From the NCBI GenBank assembly GCA_021772935.1, contig JAJFLA010000008.1, forward strand, positions 62,001 through 126,000: a stretch of 64,000 bases of DNA. Reading direction: 5' to 3'. The notes under the pieces are model-generated. The model was not told the origin of the DNA. It saw only the letters and a list, made by a program, of their open reading frames with translations, and did not search any database. This document shows, in pieces, positions 1-8,856 of the stretch (its first letter is position 1; every line of letters starts with the position of its first letter). Both the position numbers and the translations under genes were made by a program. Source of the DNA: Gammaproteobacteria bacterium. Its GTDB lineage: Bacteria; Pseudomonadota; Gammaproteobacteria; Xanthomonadales; SZUA-36.

Positions 1-2564
1 TCTTTAATAAAGCGTTGCTCACCTTCAGCCTGGCCAACGGCACCACGGATGATACCGGGATAACGTTTTTCCCATTCCGGAAAAAAGTTTTCATCCAGGT
101 CTTTCATAATATCGTCACGTACTTCTTCTTTCAGATCGGCACTGACACGTGCCGCCCTGTTGCCGTTCCAGCGTGCGATACGCGTGATGCCGGGGGCGTA
201 TTCAAGATCAGCAACGGCTAGCAGTGGTAATTCACGCCCATCGTTGGTGCGGACGCGGAAATTCTTCAGACTTTCAATCGATTGTCTGGATTCCAGTGGG
301 TAGCGTACTTTCACCCGCACATCCTGACCATCGCGTGGCAGGCGTTGAACCTCTTCACCGAAATAGGCTTGGCGCACCTGGCGGTTAACATCAGCCAGTG
401 TCAGCCCCAACTTGGCCGTACCGGGTTTCATGGTCAAGCGGATTTCTTCTGACGCGCCTTCCAGGTTATTACGAACATCGTATATGGTTTCGTAGGTTCG
501 CAGCTGGGTTTCAATGTCTGCGGTCGCGGCACGTAATACGTCGAGGTCCGGGTGCCTGATAGACAGCTCAAAACCGGGATCATTATTGCCCTGTGTGTAT
601 TGAACGGAAACCTCCCGAGCATCGGGTACGTCTCCCATCAGTTCGCGTAATCTGACAGAAGCGTCCTTAGCGGTCATATCGCGGACTTCCGGAGGTGCCA
701 GTTTGACGATGGCCAATACGCTGTCGCGACGTGAGCGGGTATACCAGTTTTCTATCAGCACACCTTCGCCATCGGTACGTTGGTTAACCTCTTCTTCCAG
801 TGCCAGCTCGGCGGCCTGCAACTGGGCCAGAATTTCCAGGGCACGACTGTAAGGAGCACCTTCAGGCATTACCACGTTGACGATGATTTCGTCCGATTCG
901 ATATCTGGCATGAAGCTCTTCTTGACCCAGCCTGTGGCGAATAGTCCAAAGCCAATGACAAGCACAGCGATAAAAATACTGGTGGTCAGGTAGCGATGAT
1001 TTAGTGACCAACCTCCAATCCTGCGGTAATGATTGTGTGCAAAGTGAATAATACTATCGGCAATTCGTTTTTGAAATTTCCCAAAGCCATGCAGATTTTG
1101 CCGGGGCTTCATGTTTGCAAGATGCGATGGCAGTATCAGCAGTGATTCAACCAGTGAAAAACCCAGCGCGAGGATTACGACCCAAGTAATGTGTCGTGTG
1201 AATTCGGAGGTTGAGCCACTCACAAAAATCCATGGAAGGAACGCCATTATTGTAGTGAGTACACCAAAGACGACGGGCTTGGCCACCAGCTGGGCGCCGG
1301 CAATTGATGCATTGACACCACCACCAATGCGGTGAGCTTCACTGTGTATGCCCTCTCCAACCACGATTGCATCATCAACAACGATACCCAGCACCAGCAG
1401 GAAAGCGAAGGTGGATAGCATATTTAATGAGACACCCACTGGTCCCAGCAAAACAAACGCACCGGCGTAGGCAGTCGCAATACCAACGGCTACCCAAAAA
1501 GCAACAATGGGCCTAAGGGTCAACAGCAATACCAGCATGACCAAGGCCAGGCCCATGGCCGCAGAACTGCCTATGGTCTTCATTCGACCTTTAAAATCCT
1601 CCGCCTGATCGGTCCACAGCGTCAGGCTGACACCCTCTGGCAGGCTTTCCTGTCGGTTTTTGATCCATTCACGGACAGAGTCCGAGGCTGTAACGATGTC
1701 CATGACTTCGGTCGACATGATTTGTATGAGTACGGCGGGTTCGCCGTTAAGGGTTGCCAATATCGGGTTGTCTTCAAAACCATCCACGACGGTGGCGACA
1801 TCGCCCACACGAATGATGCCGCCATCCGCGGTCTCACGGATGATGATATTGTTGAACTCAGGTTCCGTATCTGCCTGGCTACGGACTTTTAGCTGGTAGG
1901 TTCCTACTTCGGTACGTACCTGGCCGGCGGACTGGTTGATAGACGTATTGCGGATAGCGGTTGCAACCTCTGAGAAGCTCAGATTGTAGCGTCTCAAAGC
2001 CTCTTCACTGATCTCAATGGAAACTTCTTCCTGGCGTATTCCAAACAACTGAACAACGGTAACCGCTTCTAATTGTGCAGCCTCACGCCGAAGTGTTTCT
2101 GCCAGGCGTTTGAGCTCGCGTTCGCCGAGATCGCCATGTACTGCAACCCGCATAAACTCCTGACGATTGACCCATTGCTGGACCTGTGGTGGCTCAATAT
2201 CGCCTGGGAAAGAAGAAATCGAATCGAGGCGGATTTTCACATCATTCATAAACTGTGTGAAATCAACCTGTTGTTCCGCAAGGATGTAAACCTCACCGCG
2301 ACCTTCACTTGCAAAGGAGCGGACCCACTCAATGGCGTCCAGATCGCTCACAGACTCTTCAATGCGGGCAACGATCTGTTCTTCAACTTCCTGTGGGGCA
2401 GCGCCTGGCCATGAAATGATGATTTGCAGACCAGGGAAGCGGACCTGCGGATCCATCTCACGTTCCATTTGTGAAAAACCAATGAAACCGGCAACAAATA
2501 TACCGACCATGACCAGATTGGCGGCTACAGAATTACGTGCCCACCAGGCAATAAGACCATTCAT
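1..2564 (-). CDS. RND efflux transporter permease subunit (C-terminal part outside window)
   Basis: Inner-membrane proton-driven pump of the AcrB/MdtB superfamily that would export drugs or other toxic compounds together with the adaptor encoded just upstream. The reading frame opens at an ATG (MNGLIAWWARNSVAANL), followed by a first membrane helix. A long periplasmic porter domain comes next, then a membrane block with the family-typical stretch LGIVVDDAIVVGEGIHSEAH, and then a second porter domain. About 854 codons are visible; the family is usually 1,000-1,050 residues, so the C-terminal part lies beyond base 1. It follows the adaptor gene by 77 bp on the same strand, so the two are probably cotranscribed. 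Substrate cannot be told from sequence. No outer-membrane factor gene is visible in the window. Confidence 0.93.
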   Translation of the reverse strand, partial: MNGLIAWWARNSVAANLVMVGIFVAGFIGFSQMEREMDPQVRFPGLQIIISWPGAAPQEVEEQIVARIEESVSDLDAIEWVRSFASEGRGEVYILAEQQVDFTQFMNDVKIRLDSISSFPGDIEPPQVQQWVNRQEFMRVAVHGDLGERELKRLAETLRREAAQLEAVTVVQLFGIRQEEVSIEISEEALRRYNLSFSEVATAIRNTSINQSAGQVRTEVGTYQLKVRSQADTEPEFNNIIIRETADGGIIRVGDVATVVDGFEDNPILATLNGEPAVLIQIMSTEVMDIVTASDSVREWIKNRQESLPEGVSLTLWTDQAEDFKGRMKTIGSSAAMGLALVMLVLLLTLRPIVAFWVAVGIATAYAGAFVLLGPVGVSLNMLSTFAFLLVLGIVVDDAIVVGEGIHSEAHRIGGGVNASIAGAQLVAKPVVFGVLTTIMAFLPWIFVSGSTSEFTRHITWVVILALGFSLVESLLILPSHLANMKPRQNLHGFGKFQKRIADSIIHFAHNHYRRIGGWSLNHRYLTTSIFIAVLVIGFGLFATGWVKKSFMPDIESDEIIVNVVMPEGAPYSRALEILAQLQAAELALEEEVNQRTDGEGVLIENWYTRSRRDSVLAIVKLAPPEVRDMTAKDASVRLRELMGDVPDAREVSVQYTQGNNDPGFELSIRHPDLDVLRAATADIETQLRTYETIYDVRNNLEGASEEIRLTMKPGTAKLGLTLADVNRQVRQAYFGEEVQRLPRDGQDVRVKVRYPLESRQSIESLKNFRVRTNDGRELPLLAVADLEYAPGITRIARWNGNRAARVSADLKEEVRDDIMKDLDENFFPEWEKRYPGIIRGAVGQAEGEQRFIK

Positions 2565-2589
2565 GTTTAGTACTCCTATTTTGAAATAA

Positions 2590-2624
2590 CTGAACCGATA
2601 GTTATTACAAAGAAGGAGCACTAG
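2590..2624. repeat. solo end of the 35-bp inverted-repeat element
   Basis: These 35 bases, between the adaptor and permease genes, align without gaps to the right inverted repeat of the element at 54646-54938, with 26 of 35 identical by eye. The match includes a perfect 13-base block, GAAGGAGCACTAG. No second end is seen nearby. It could be a decayed insertion remnant or a shared short motif. Confidence 0.45.
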
Positions 2625-2642
2625 CTCCCTCTTGGGTGTTAT

Positions 2643-3812
2643 TTAGCTTTGTTGTTCTCGTGTAATCGCGCGGACTTCCATGCCATCAACAGCTGCTGGA
2701 ATCGTGGAGGTCACGACCTTGTCGCCAACTTCGAGGCCGGCACTGACCAAAACAGAGTCTTCCGAAGTTGAAATGACTTCAACGGTACGAATTTCAAGAC
2801 GATTTTCATCATTGATCACATAGACTTTATTGGCACTACGTAAGGCCAGACGAGGCAGCACCAATGCTGTTTGGCTGTTGACACCGGCTATATCCGCATG
2901 GACAAACATGCCCACTGCGATGGGTGTACCGTTATCAGCACCCAGACCGTAAGGATCTTCGACTTCAGCGATGGCATATATAAGACGTGTTTGTTGATCA
3001 ACCGATGCATGGGTGCGAACAATGCGCCCGCTCCAGGTATGTTCATGGTTTCCAACATGGGCACTGAACTGCACCACGGGTGCGTTGAACGCGTCCGCCA
3101 TAAAGCCCATCGGTAGGTTCAGCTCCGCCAGTTGTGCATCGGTCAATGGCAAGCGGATTTCAACAGTATCGGTAGAAAATACGCGACCAAGGTGCGTGCC
3201 TGCGCTGACATACTGACCAATACCAACACTTTTTTCTCGTACTCGACCCAGGAATGGTAAGTTGATCTCGGTGTGGGCTACGTTTAATTCAGCCTCTTTA
3301 AGATCAGCTTCAGCCGCGAGCAATGCTGCTTCCGCTTCCATGACCTGCGGTTTGTTGAGTGCATATGCAGTAGGCTCACCATCGTTGCGCTTGTCAAGCC
3401 AGTGATCTTTTTTAATCTTGGCATTTGCGAGTTCGCGTTGAACGGCCACCTGTGCTGTTGCTACACGGGCTCGTGCCCGAATCACGGCAAGTTTGTAATT
3501 GGTGTCATCGATCTTGATCAGAGTCTCCCCTGGGCCAAACTCGCCACCTTCTGCGAAGGATGCTGAAACTGCTACTATGCGACCAGAAACCTGAGGTATC
3601 AGGTCAATCTCAGTTTTAGCTCGGACTTCTCCCTGAGTTTGAACCGAAATCGTCACCTCGTCCGACCTCACTTCATCAACATAAAGCGAAACCAACCGTT
3701 GTGATTCTTCCTTTTTTTCCGGTGTGGGTTTTGCAGCACTAAGAGCCTGCACAACGCCAATACTCACTGCAATTACCAGAACCGGGGTGATAACTTTCAG
3801 AAACTTTTTCAC
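2643..3812 (-). CDS. RND efflux periplasmic adaptor (HlyD/membrane fusion protein family)
   Basis: Periplasmic adaptor of 389 residues that links the RND permease downstream to an outer-membrane channel. An N-terminal hydrophobic segment (about residues 5-25) would anchor or export it. It is followed by a lipoyl-like beta segment (VSGRIVAVSASFAEGGEFGPGE region, about 90-115), an alpha-helical hairpin rich in Ala/Glu (about 115-180), the second lipoyl half (NLPFLGRVREKSVGIGQ) and beta-barrel/membrane-proximal domains. The start is GTG at 3812 with GAGG seven bases upstream. It is the first gene of a two-gene transcription unit with the permease. Family assignment is firm; the exported substrate is unknown. 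Confidence 0.92.
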   Translation of the reverse strand: MKKFLKVITPVLVIAVSIGVVQALSAAKPTPEKKEESQRLVSLYVDEVRSDEVTISVQTQGEVRAKTEIDLIPQVSGRIVAVSASFAEGGEFGPGETLIKIDDTNYKLAVIRARARVATAQVAVQRELANAKIKKDHWLDKRNDGEPTAYALNKPQVMEAEAALLAAEADLKEAELNVAHTEINLPFLGRVREKSVGIGQYVSAGTHLGRVFSTDTVEIRLPLTDAQLAELNLPMGFMADAFNAPVVQFSAHVGNHEHTWSGRIVRTHASVDQQTRLIYAIAEVEDPYGLGADNGTPIAVGMFVHADIAGVNSQTALVLPRLALRSANKVYVINDENRLEIRTVEVISTSEDSVLVSAGLEVGDKVVTSTIPAAVDGMEVRAITREQQS

Positions 3813-4225
3813 GGTAAACCTCTCTAGTGTGTTTCAGATCGTGATAACAACTATTTCCAATGACGCACATAAAAATAGGCGGATGTTTTTGTATCGACAC
3901 ATGCATGCCTATAAAAACACCAGCCCTCTGTAGCAATAATTATATTCTGTAAGACGAGTTGTTCTTGTTAATAGTTACTTTTATTTTTCAATTCACTGTT
4001 GAATGACCAGTTCTTCAGAGACGTACATATAAGAACACGGACCAGCGCTTAATACATGGGCCAAAAGTAAGTAGGCAATAAGTCAGTGTTAAGAGGGTTG
4101 GTTCATTACGTTCGCTGATAGCCGAGTATTGCTGAATTCATACCTGGGTAGCGGTTTCTTCAGGTTTTGCAATGGCATGGTAATATGCGCGGTCTTATTG
4201 ACCGATCAGATAACAGGGATAAACA
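3813..4225. other. 413-bp intergenic region with no recognised feature
   Basis: This divergent intergenic region separates the efflux adaptor gene (minus strand) from the peroxiredoxin-like gene (plus strand), so it must hold promoters for both. It is AT-rich. A TAATAT hexamer at 4181-4186 and a five-base inverted repeat (CGGTC/GACCG, 4190-4204) lie just before the plus-strand gene, but no convincing -35 box is spaced correctly. No gene was recognised in it. Confidence 0.4.
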
Positions 4226-4912
4226 ATGAACAAATTCACTCGCAGACTACTGACCGTTTTCTTGATGGTGTTTTCGGTTGTGGTAATGGCCGGGGAAAGC
4301 CGTGAAGACATCCATGCCAGTGCCGACTTGGTACAGCCGCTTCTTGCCGGCATGAAGGCACCGGATTTCACCGTGAGGGATGTTGATAATCAAGTGTTTA
4401 AGTTTGTTGCACAAGCCCAGGATAAGCCCGTCGTATTAACGTTTTTTCGTGGTGGATGGTGCCCCTACTGTAATCTGCATTTAGCAGAACTGCGACTGGC
4501 GGAGCAGCAACTTAAGGAAATGGGATTCAATATCTGGTTTATCAGCATCGATAAACCCGAATTGTTATTGGAAAGTCTGGACGATCCCAATAATGGTTAT
4601 ACAGTTTATTCAGATTCTTCTCTGGACGCGACACGGGCTTTTGGATTGGCTTTTCATATTGACGATGAGATGAACAAGCGCTATTTGAGCTTCAATATTG
4701 ATTTGGAAAAAGCTTCAGGTGAAAACCACCACGTTCTTCCAGCGCCCGCGACATATATCATCGGCACGGATGGGATCATTAATTTCGCCTACATCAACCC
4801 GGATTACAAAATACGTTTGCATCCGGATGTGTTGCTGGCAGCCGCAAAGGCCTACAACGAGGATGCGGATAAACGCCTGGCTCGATCACGCAAGCAGGCG
4901 ATGAAAAAATGA
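4226..4912 (+). CDS. exported peroxiredoxin-like (AhpC/TSA, thioredoxin-fold) protein
   Basis: A 228-residue thioredoxin-fold protein of the AhpC/TSA-like group, probably a periplasmic thiol peroxidase or disulfide-active protein. Residues 1-22 look like a Sec signal peptide (hydrophobic core LLTVFLMVFSVVVMA). The active-site segment FFRGGWCPYCN places cysteines at positions 79 and 82. Downstream, a beta-strand/loop with cis-Pro-like context (LPAPATYIIGTDG) fits the fold. ATG at 4226 follows ACAGGG, a plausible ribosome site. It stands alone between divergent efflux genes and epmB. Peroxidase activity is inferred from the family and not proven by sequence. Confidence 0.85.
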   Translation: MNKFTRRLLTVFLMVFSVVVMAGESREDIHASADLVQPLLAGMKAPDFTVRDVDNQVFKFVAQAQDKPVVLTFFRGGWCPYCNLHLAELRLAEQQLKEMGFNIWFISIDKPELLLESLDDPNNGYTVYSDSSLDATRAFGLAFHIDDEMNKRYLSFNIDLEKASGENHHVLPAPATYIIGTDGIINFAYINPDYKIRLHPDVLLAAAKAYNEDADKRLARSRKQAMKK

Positions 4913-5024
4913 CTCACGAGCAGGGCGCACCTTTTGCTGTGACCTGTCGTCAGGCTGCGCAAGTATAAACACGACAGCCTGCTGCGGTTTGTGATAGTTA
5001 TAAATGCCATAATATTTTTTGTTT

Positions 5025-6047
5025 ATGTCTGAAATCCCTATGTCATCTGTGGCTGTGTTTTCACCTCAAAATCGAGACTGGAAATCCGTTGTTTCCGAGT
5101 CCTTTCGTGACCTTGATGCTCTGCTTGAATTTTGTGAAATCGACGGTTTGCGCACTGAGATTCAAGCTAATCAGGAGTTCACCTTCAGGGTGACAAGGTA
5201 TTTTGCTTCGCTGATAGAAAAGGGTAATGCCCTGGACCCATTGTTGCTTCAGGTGTTACCGGATGCATATGAGCTTCAGATGGTGGATGGATACAGTGAG
5301 GATGCCGTTGGTGATCGGTTGTCCATGCCGCTGCCGGGTTTGATCCATAAATATCACGGCCGCGTACTGTTAACCTTGACTGGTGCTTGCGCTATTCATT
5401 GTCGCTATTGCTTTCGACGTCACTATCCTTACAGCGAAAGCAACACTGATTATTGTGTTAATAGTGAGGTGGTGAAGTATTTGTCGCGGCATACGGAAGT
5501 TAATGAAGTGATTCTTTCTGGCGGTGACCCGCTGATGCTAAGTGATCAAAAACTGGCAAACCTGGTCACCAGCCTTAATCAAGTCCCTCATATCCGCTCA
5601 CTACGCATTCACAGCCGCGTATTATCAGTCTTGCCAGAACGGGTTACCCAGGGCCTGATTAACACTTTGCACCAGTTCAGGGGGCGGGTTGTATTTGTCA
5701 CACATATCAATCATCCCAAAGAAATATCAGAGCCAAACCAGACAGCATTTCACTTGTTGTCTCAACAGGGTTACAGGCTTTTTAATCAGTCTGTATTACT
5801 CAAACGAGTCAATGATAGTCCGCAAACACTGGCTGAACTGTCAAACAAACTATTTGAAAGTCATATCATTCCTTATTATCTGCATCGTTTGGATAAAGTA
5901 CAGGGTGCGGCACACTTTGATCTGACAGCGGAAGAATCGTGCAGAATATACAAACAATTGCGTAACCGGCTGCCAGGCTACCTGTTGCCTGCAATGGTGG
6001 AAGAGCTTCCGGGCAGGGCATCCAAAACGCCAGTGTTGTGCGACTGA
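5025..6047 (+). CDS. epmB: EF-P beta-lysylation protein EpmB (lysine 2,3-aminomutase-like)
   Basis: Radical-SAM, PLP-dependent aminomutase that converts (S)-alpha-lysine to (R)-beta-lysine, which EpmA attaches to elongation factor P to help translation of polyproline stretches. The 340-residue length equals the EpmB norm. The radical-SAM cluster motif is visible as CAIHCRYC, with cysteines near residues 122, 126 and 129, in the family-typical context LTLTGACAIHCRYCFRRHYPY. The motif LSGGDPLM follows. ATG at 5025 is preferred; an in-frame TTG six bases earlier and an ATG at 5040 are alternatives. It ends 18 bp from the convergent GcvT-family gene. Neither efp nor epmA is in the window. Confidence 0.93.
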   Translation: MSEIPMSSVAVFSPQNRDWKSVVSESFRDLDALLEFCEIDGLRTEIQANQEFTFRVTRYFASLIEKGNALDPLLLQVLPDAYELQMVDGYSEDAVGDRLSMPLPGLIHKYHGRVLLTLTGACAIHCRYCFRRHYPYSESNTDYCVNSEVVKYLSRHTEVNEVILSGGDPLMLSDQKLANLVTSLNQVPHIRSLRIHSRVLSVLPERVTQGLINTLHQFRGRVVFVTHINHPKEISEPNQTAFHLLSQQGYRLFNQSVLLKRVNDSPQTLAELSNKLFESHIIPYYLHRLDKVQGAAHFDLTAEESCRIYKQLRNRLPGYLLPAMVEELPGRASKTPVLCD

Positions 6048-6065
6048 TTTACGCAGTTAATGCGA

Positions 6066-7271
6066 TCAGTAATCAGCTGCAGGGGTTTGACGTCTACGTG
6101 GCGGATCAAAAAACACGCCTGAGACAACCACAGCCCTGGCCATCACCCGGCTCCATTTCAACTCTTTCTGATAATAGATCTCTACCAGTAATTCTTCGCC
6201 AGGGCGGCCAAATGGCGCTTCCAGTGTCGCCAGCGCGATACTCGCCTTGGCTGAAGGTGACCAGGTCGCTGATGTCACCGTGCCAACCAGCTTTTTGTTT
6301 TTTGTAAACACGTATGAATCGCAGGCAGATTTGTTGCCTTCAATATCCAGCTTGACCAGGTTGTAGCGGTGGCCATGTTCTTTTTCTGCCAGCAAGGCTT
6401 TACGACCATTGAAGTTTGGTTTTTTGAAGTCAACCAGCCAGCCGAGTCCAAGCTCATACGGTGAGCGTGTGTGACTGACACGGACGGTCTGGTGGGCGGG
6501 CATGAAATCATGACCTGCCTGGATAAAGCCGGCTTCAACCCGGAGCATAGCCAGCGCTTCGTCACCCATGGCTTGAATGCCATGCAAATGGCCCGCTTCA
6601 AACAACCGATCCCACAATACTTCAGCATGATCCGGGTCTATCCATAATTCATAACCCAGATCACCGGTAAAACCGGTTCGAGATACCATTAGCTGTGTAT
6701 TCTCAAAAGAGAAATACCTGATACCGAATGGTTTTAAGTTTTCGACACCTTCCAGCCCCATTTGCTTGAGTGTTGCACAACTGGTCGGACCTTGTAGTGC
6801 GAGCGCAGCAACTTCGTGGGTCTCCTCTGTTAATGAGACGTCAAAGCCGATGGTGTTGGTCAGTAGCCAATCCAGATGACGTTCCTGCGAACACATTCGA
6901 TACTCGTTTTCACTTAGATGGAAGATGGTCCCATCGTCGATGACCCGGCCTTCATCGGTGCACCATACACAATAACCGACTCGACCAGGCTTTATTTTGC
7001 TGACATCGCGCGTCACCAGGCGATTCAAGTAGGCCAGGGCATCTTTGCCGCTGATGTGGTACTTGGTCATTGGTGTTAAATCAAATACCGAGCAAGCATT
7101 ACGGCAGGCAAAATATTCCATGGAAGCGCAGGAGTAAGCATGTGGTGACAGGTAGTCTGACCAACGACCCCATTCTTTCAACTGGTTCATCGGCTCCTGA
7201 CGGGAGTAGAACGGGCTGTGAAAGGCCTTGGTCCGATAGTGTGTTTTGTTCGAATAATCGATTGCTTTCAT
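6066..7271 (-). CDS. GcvT-family aminomethyltransferase / THF-dependent demethylase-like protein
   Basis: Protein of about 401 residues related to the T-protein of the glycine cleavage system and to folate-dependent demethylases. Members bind tetrahydrofolate and take up a methyl or methylene group from an N- or S-methylated substrate. Family features include RVGYCVWCTDEGRVIDDGTIF, the ALQGPTS segment and the FTGDLGYELWI segment, followed by a C-terminal barrel domain (YELGLGWLVDFKKPNFNGRKAL). The start at ATG 7271 (GGAAATG upstream) is preferred; an in-frame start at 7340 would overlap the preceding gene. It is the last gene of a three-gene minus-strand run with two FAD oxidoreductases. Context suggests demethylation of a betaine-like compound, which is inference. 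Confidence 0.85.
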   Translation of the reverse strand: MKAIDYSNKTHYRTKAFHSPFYSRQEPMNQLKEWGRWSDYLSPHAYSCASMEYFACRNACSVFDLTPMTKYHISGKDALAYLNRLVTRDVSKIKPGRVGYCVWCTDEGRVIDDGTIFHLSENEYRMCSQERHLDWLLTNTIGFDVSLTEETHEVAALALQGPTSCATLKQMGLEGVENLKPFGIRYFSFENTQLMVSRTGFTGDLGYELWIDPDHAEVLWDRLFEAGHLHGIQAMGDEALAMLRVEAGFIQAGHDFMPAHQTVRVSHTRSPYELGLGWLVDFKKPNFNGRKALLAEKEHGHRYNLVKLDIEGNKSACDSYVFTKNKKLVGTVTSATWSPSAKASIALATLEAPFGRPGEELLVEIYYQKELKWSRVMARAVVVSGVFFDPPRRRQTPAADY

Positions 7272-7302
7272 TTTGACATTTCCGGAATAGATCAGAGGTT
7301 CC

Positions 7303-8856
7303 TTAAAGCCGTTGGCTAGCCAGGATTGCGTTTGCGGCATTGCGACCGGCGCTGCCCATCACACCACCACCCGGGTGACTGCCTGCTCCACATAAGAAAA
7401 GACCGTTGACCGGACTTGCATACTGCGCACAATGTGGCACTGGCCGTAACATCAGGAACTGGTCTATGGCCAGTTCACCGTGATGCCAGTGACCGCCAGA
7501 GATGCGAAATTCCCGTTCAATATCGACCGGCGTTAATAATTCCTTATGAATGATTTGGGAGTGAATTCCCGGGGCATATTTTGCCAGCAAATCGATGATT
7601 TGGTCTGTAAAAGTTGCTTTCTCTGCTGGCCAGCCAGCTTTCAGTTGATAAGGTGCATATTGCACTATCGCAGAGAGTACATGCTTGCCTGGGGCTGCAA
7701 GGCTGTCATCGTGAAGGCTGGGGATGGTGATTTCTGCCACTGGCTTGCTTGAGCGTTCACCATATTTTGCATGGTTAAAGGCACGTTCTACGTATTCCAT
7801 ATCCGGTGCGATTAGCAGTCGGTCACCAAGCTGGGTTTGCTCAAGGCCGTTGAATTCTGGCAGACCATCCAGTGCCAGGTGTAGTTTGGCGGTGTTGCCA
7901 CGCATGCGAATATTACTAATTTTACGTGTAAACCCGGCTTCCATATGACGGGCACCTAAAAGCCCGAGGAAAGTTGTTTTGGGGTCCGCACTGGATACGA
8001 CCGTGACGGCTGGTATTTTTTCGCCATCCTGTAATTCCACGCCGGACACGCGATCACCCTCCATCAGGATGCGGGAGACTGTTGCAGATGTCCTGATGGT
8101 TACACCTTTATTCGTCGCTACATTTGCCAATGCCTTGCTAACCGAACCCATGCCGCCTCTGGGTACAGACATGCCCTGCATGCCGCTGAAGCGGTGTAAG
8201 GCACAAAACATACTATTGTTTGAGCGGGGGCCCAGGTTGGTGCCGAGCACACCATCCAGGCTCAATGCGCCTTTGAGTAGGGGGCTCTCAAAGTTTTCTT
8301 GCAAGACATCATAGATATTGATGCCTGCGATGCGCAGGAACTCACGCATGTCATTCTTACCGAGTAAGCGGACCTGAAGCGCTGTTTTTGCCAGGCTTAG
8401 CAGGTCATGACGGTTTTTGCTCCCGATCCTGGGTGGTGTGCGGTTATTCAGGCGGTTGAAAATTCCCGCGAAGCGTTTCATGAAACGCTGGTACTCCTTC
8501 ATGGCCACCTGATCGTTGTTACTTATATCTGCACCCTGTAGTGAATCACCAGCTATCAACAGATGGTTACCGTCTTCTGCCAATGCTGTTGTACTCATGT
8601 CCTGTTGCGAAAACGACAGACCTGCGGAATCAAGGCGTAGCTCTTTGCGTATGTTCTTATCAAGCATAAAGAGCAGGTGTGCGCCTGCCGACACATTGAA
8701 ACCCGGTGCAAACTCCTGCGTAACTGCCAGTCCACCGACCTGTTCAGCAGCCTCCAGCACTGTCACCTGTTTACCGGCTTTGGCGAGGTATGCAGCGCAG
8801 ACCAAACCGTTGTGGCCACCACCGATGATAACGATATGATTATTCGCCCTAGTCAT
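7303..8856 (-). CDS. NAD(P)/FAD-dependent oxidoreductase (phytoene desaturase-like), copy 2
   Basis: Flavoprotein of about 517 residues with an N-terminal dinucleotide-binding motif (IVIIGGGHNGLVCAAYLAKAG, first 25 residues) and the following VLEAAEQVGG segment. The C-terminal FAD-contact motif is GLFLCGAGSHPGGGVMG. These features match the amine oxidase/phytoene-desaturase superfamily, whose members oxidise C-N or C-C bonds. ATG at 8856 overlaps the upstream gene's stop by 8 bp, which implies translational coupling. A longer frame back to 9009 would run 160 bp into that gene and lacks homology to the fold. It is paralogous to the upstream gene. No other carotenoid gene is nearby, so a carotenoid role is unlikely; a role in the neighbouring amine pathway is inferred. 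Confidence 0.86.
   Translation of the reverse strand: MTRANNHIVIIGGGHNGLVCAAYLAKAGKQVTVLEAAEQVGGLAVTQEFAPGFNVSAGAHLLFMLDKNIRKELRLDSAGLSFSQQDMSTTALAEDGNHLLIAGDSLQGADISNNDQVAMKEYQRFMKRFAGIFNRLNNRTPPRIGSKNRHDLLSLAKTALQVRLLGKNDMREFLRIAGINIYDVLQENFESPLLKGALSLDGVLGTNLGPRSNNSMFCALHRFSGMQGMSVPRGGMGSVSKALANVATNKGVTIRTSATVSRILMEGDRVSGVELQDGEKIPAVTVVSSADPKTTFLGLLGARHMEAGFTRKISNIRMRGNTAKLHLALDGLPEFNGLEQTQLGDRLLIAPDMEYVERAFNHAKYGERSSKPVAEITIPSLHDDSLAAPGKHVLSAIVQYAPYQLKAGWPAEKATFTDQIIDLLAKYAPGIHSQIIHKELLTPVDIEREFRISGGHWHHGELAIDQFLMLRPVPHCAQYASPVNGLFLCGAGSHPGGGVMGSAGRNAANAILASQRL

Noticed and set aside
4944-4986. CAGGCTG/CAGCCTG inverted repeat after the peroxiredoxin-like gene
   Set aside because: The loop is about 19 bases and no T-run follows, so I do not call it an intrinsic terminator.
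7272-7340. Longer N terminus for the GcvT-family protein
   Set aside because: It overlaps the end of the preceding gene, and the extension has no family-like sequence; ATG 7271 has a better ribosome site.
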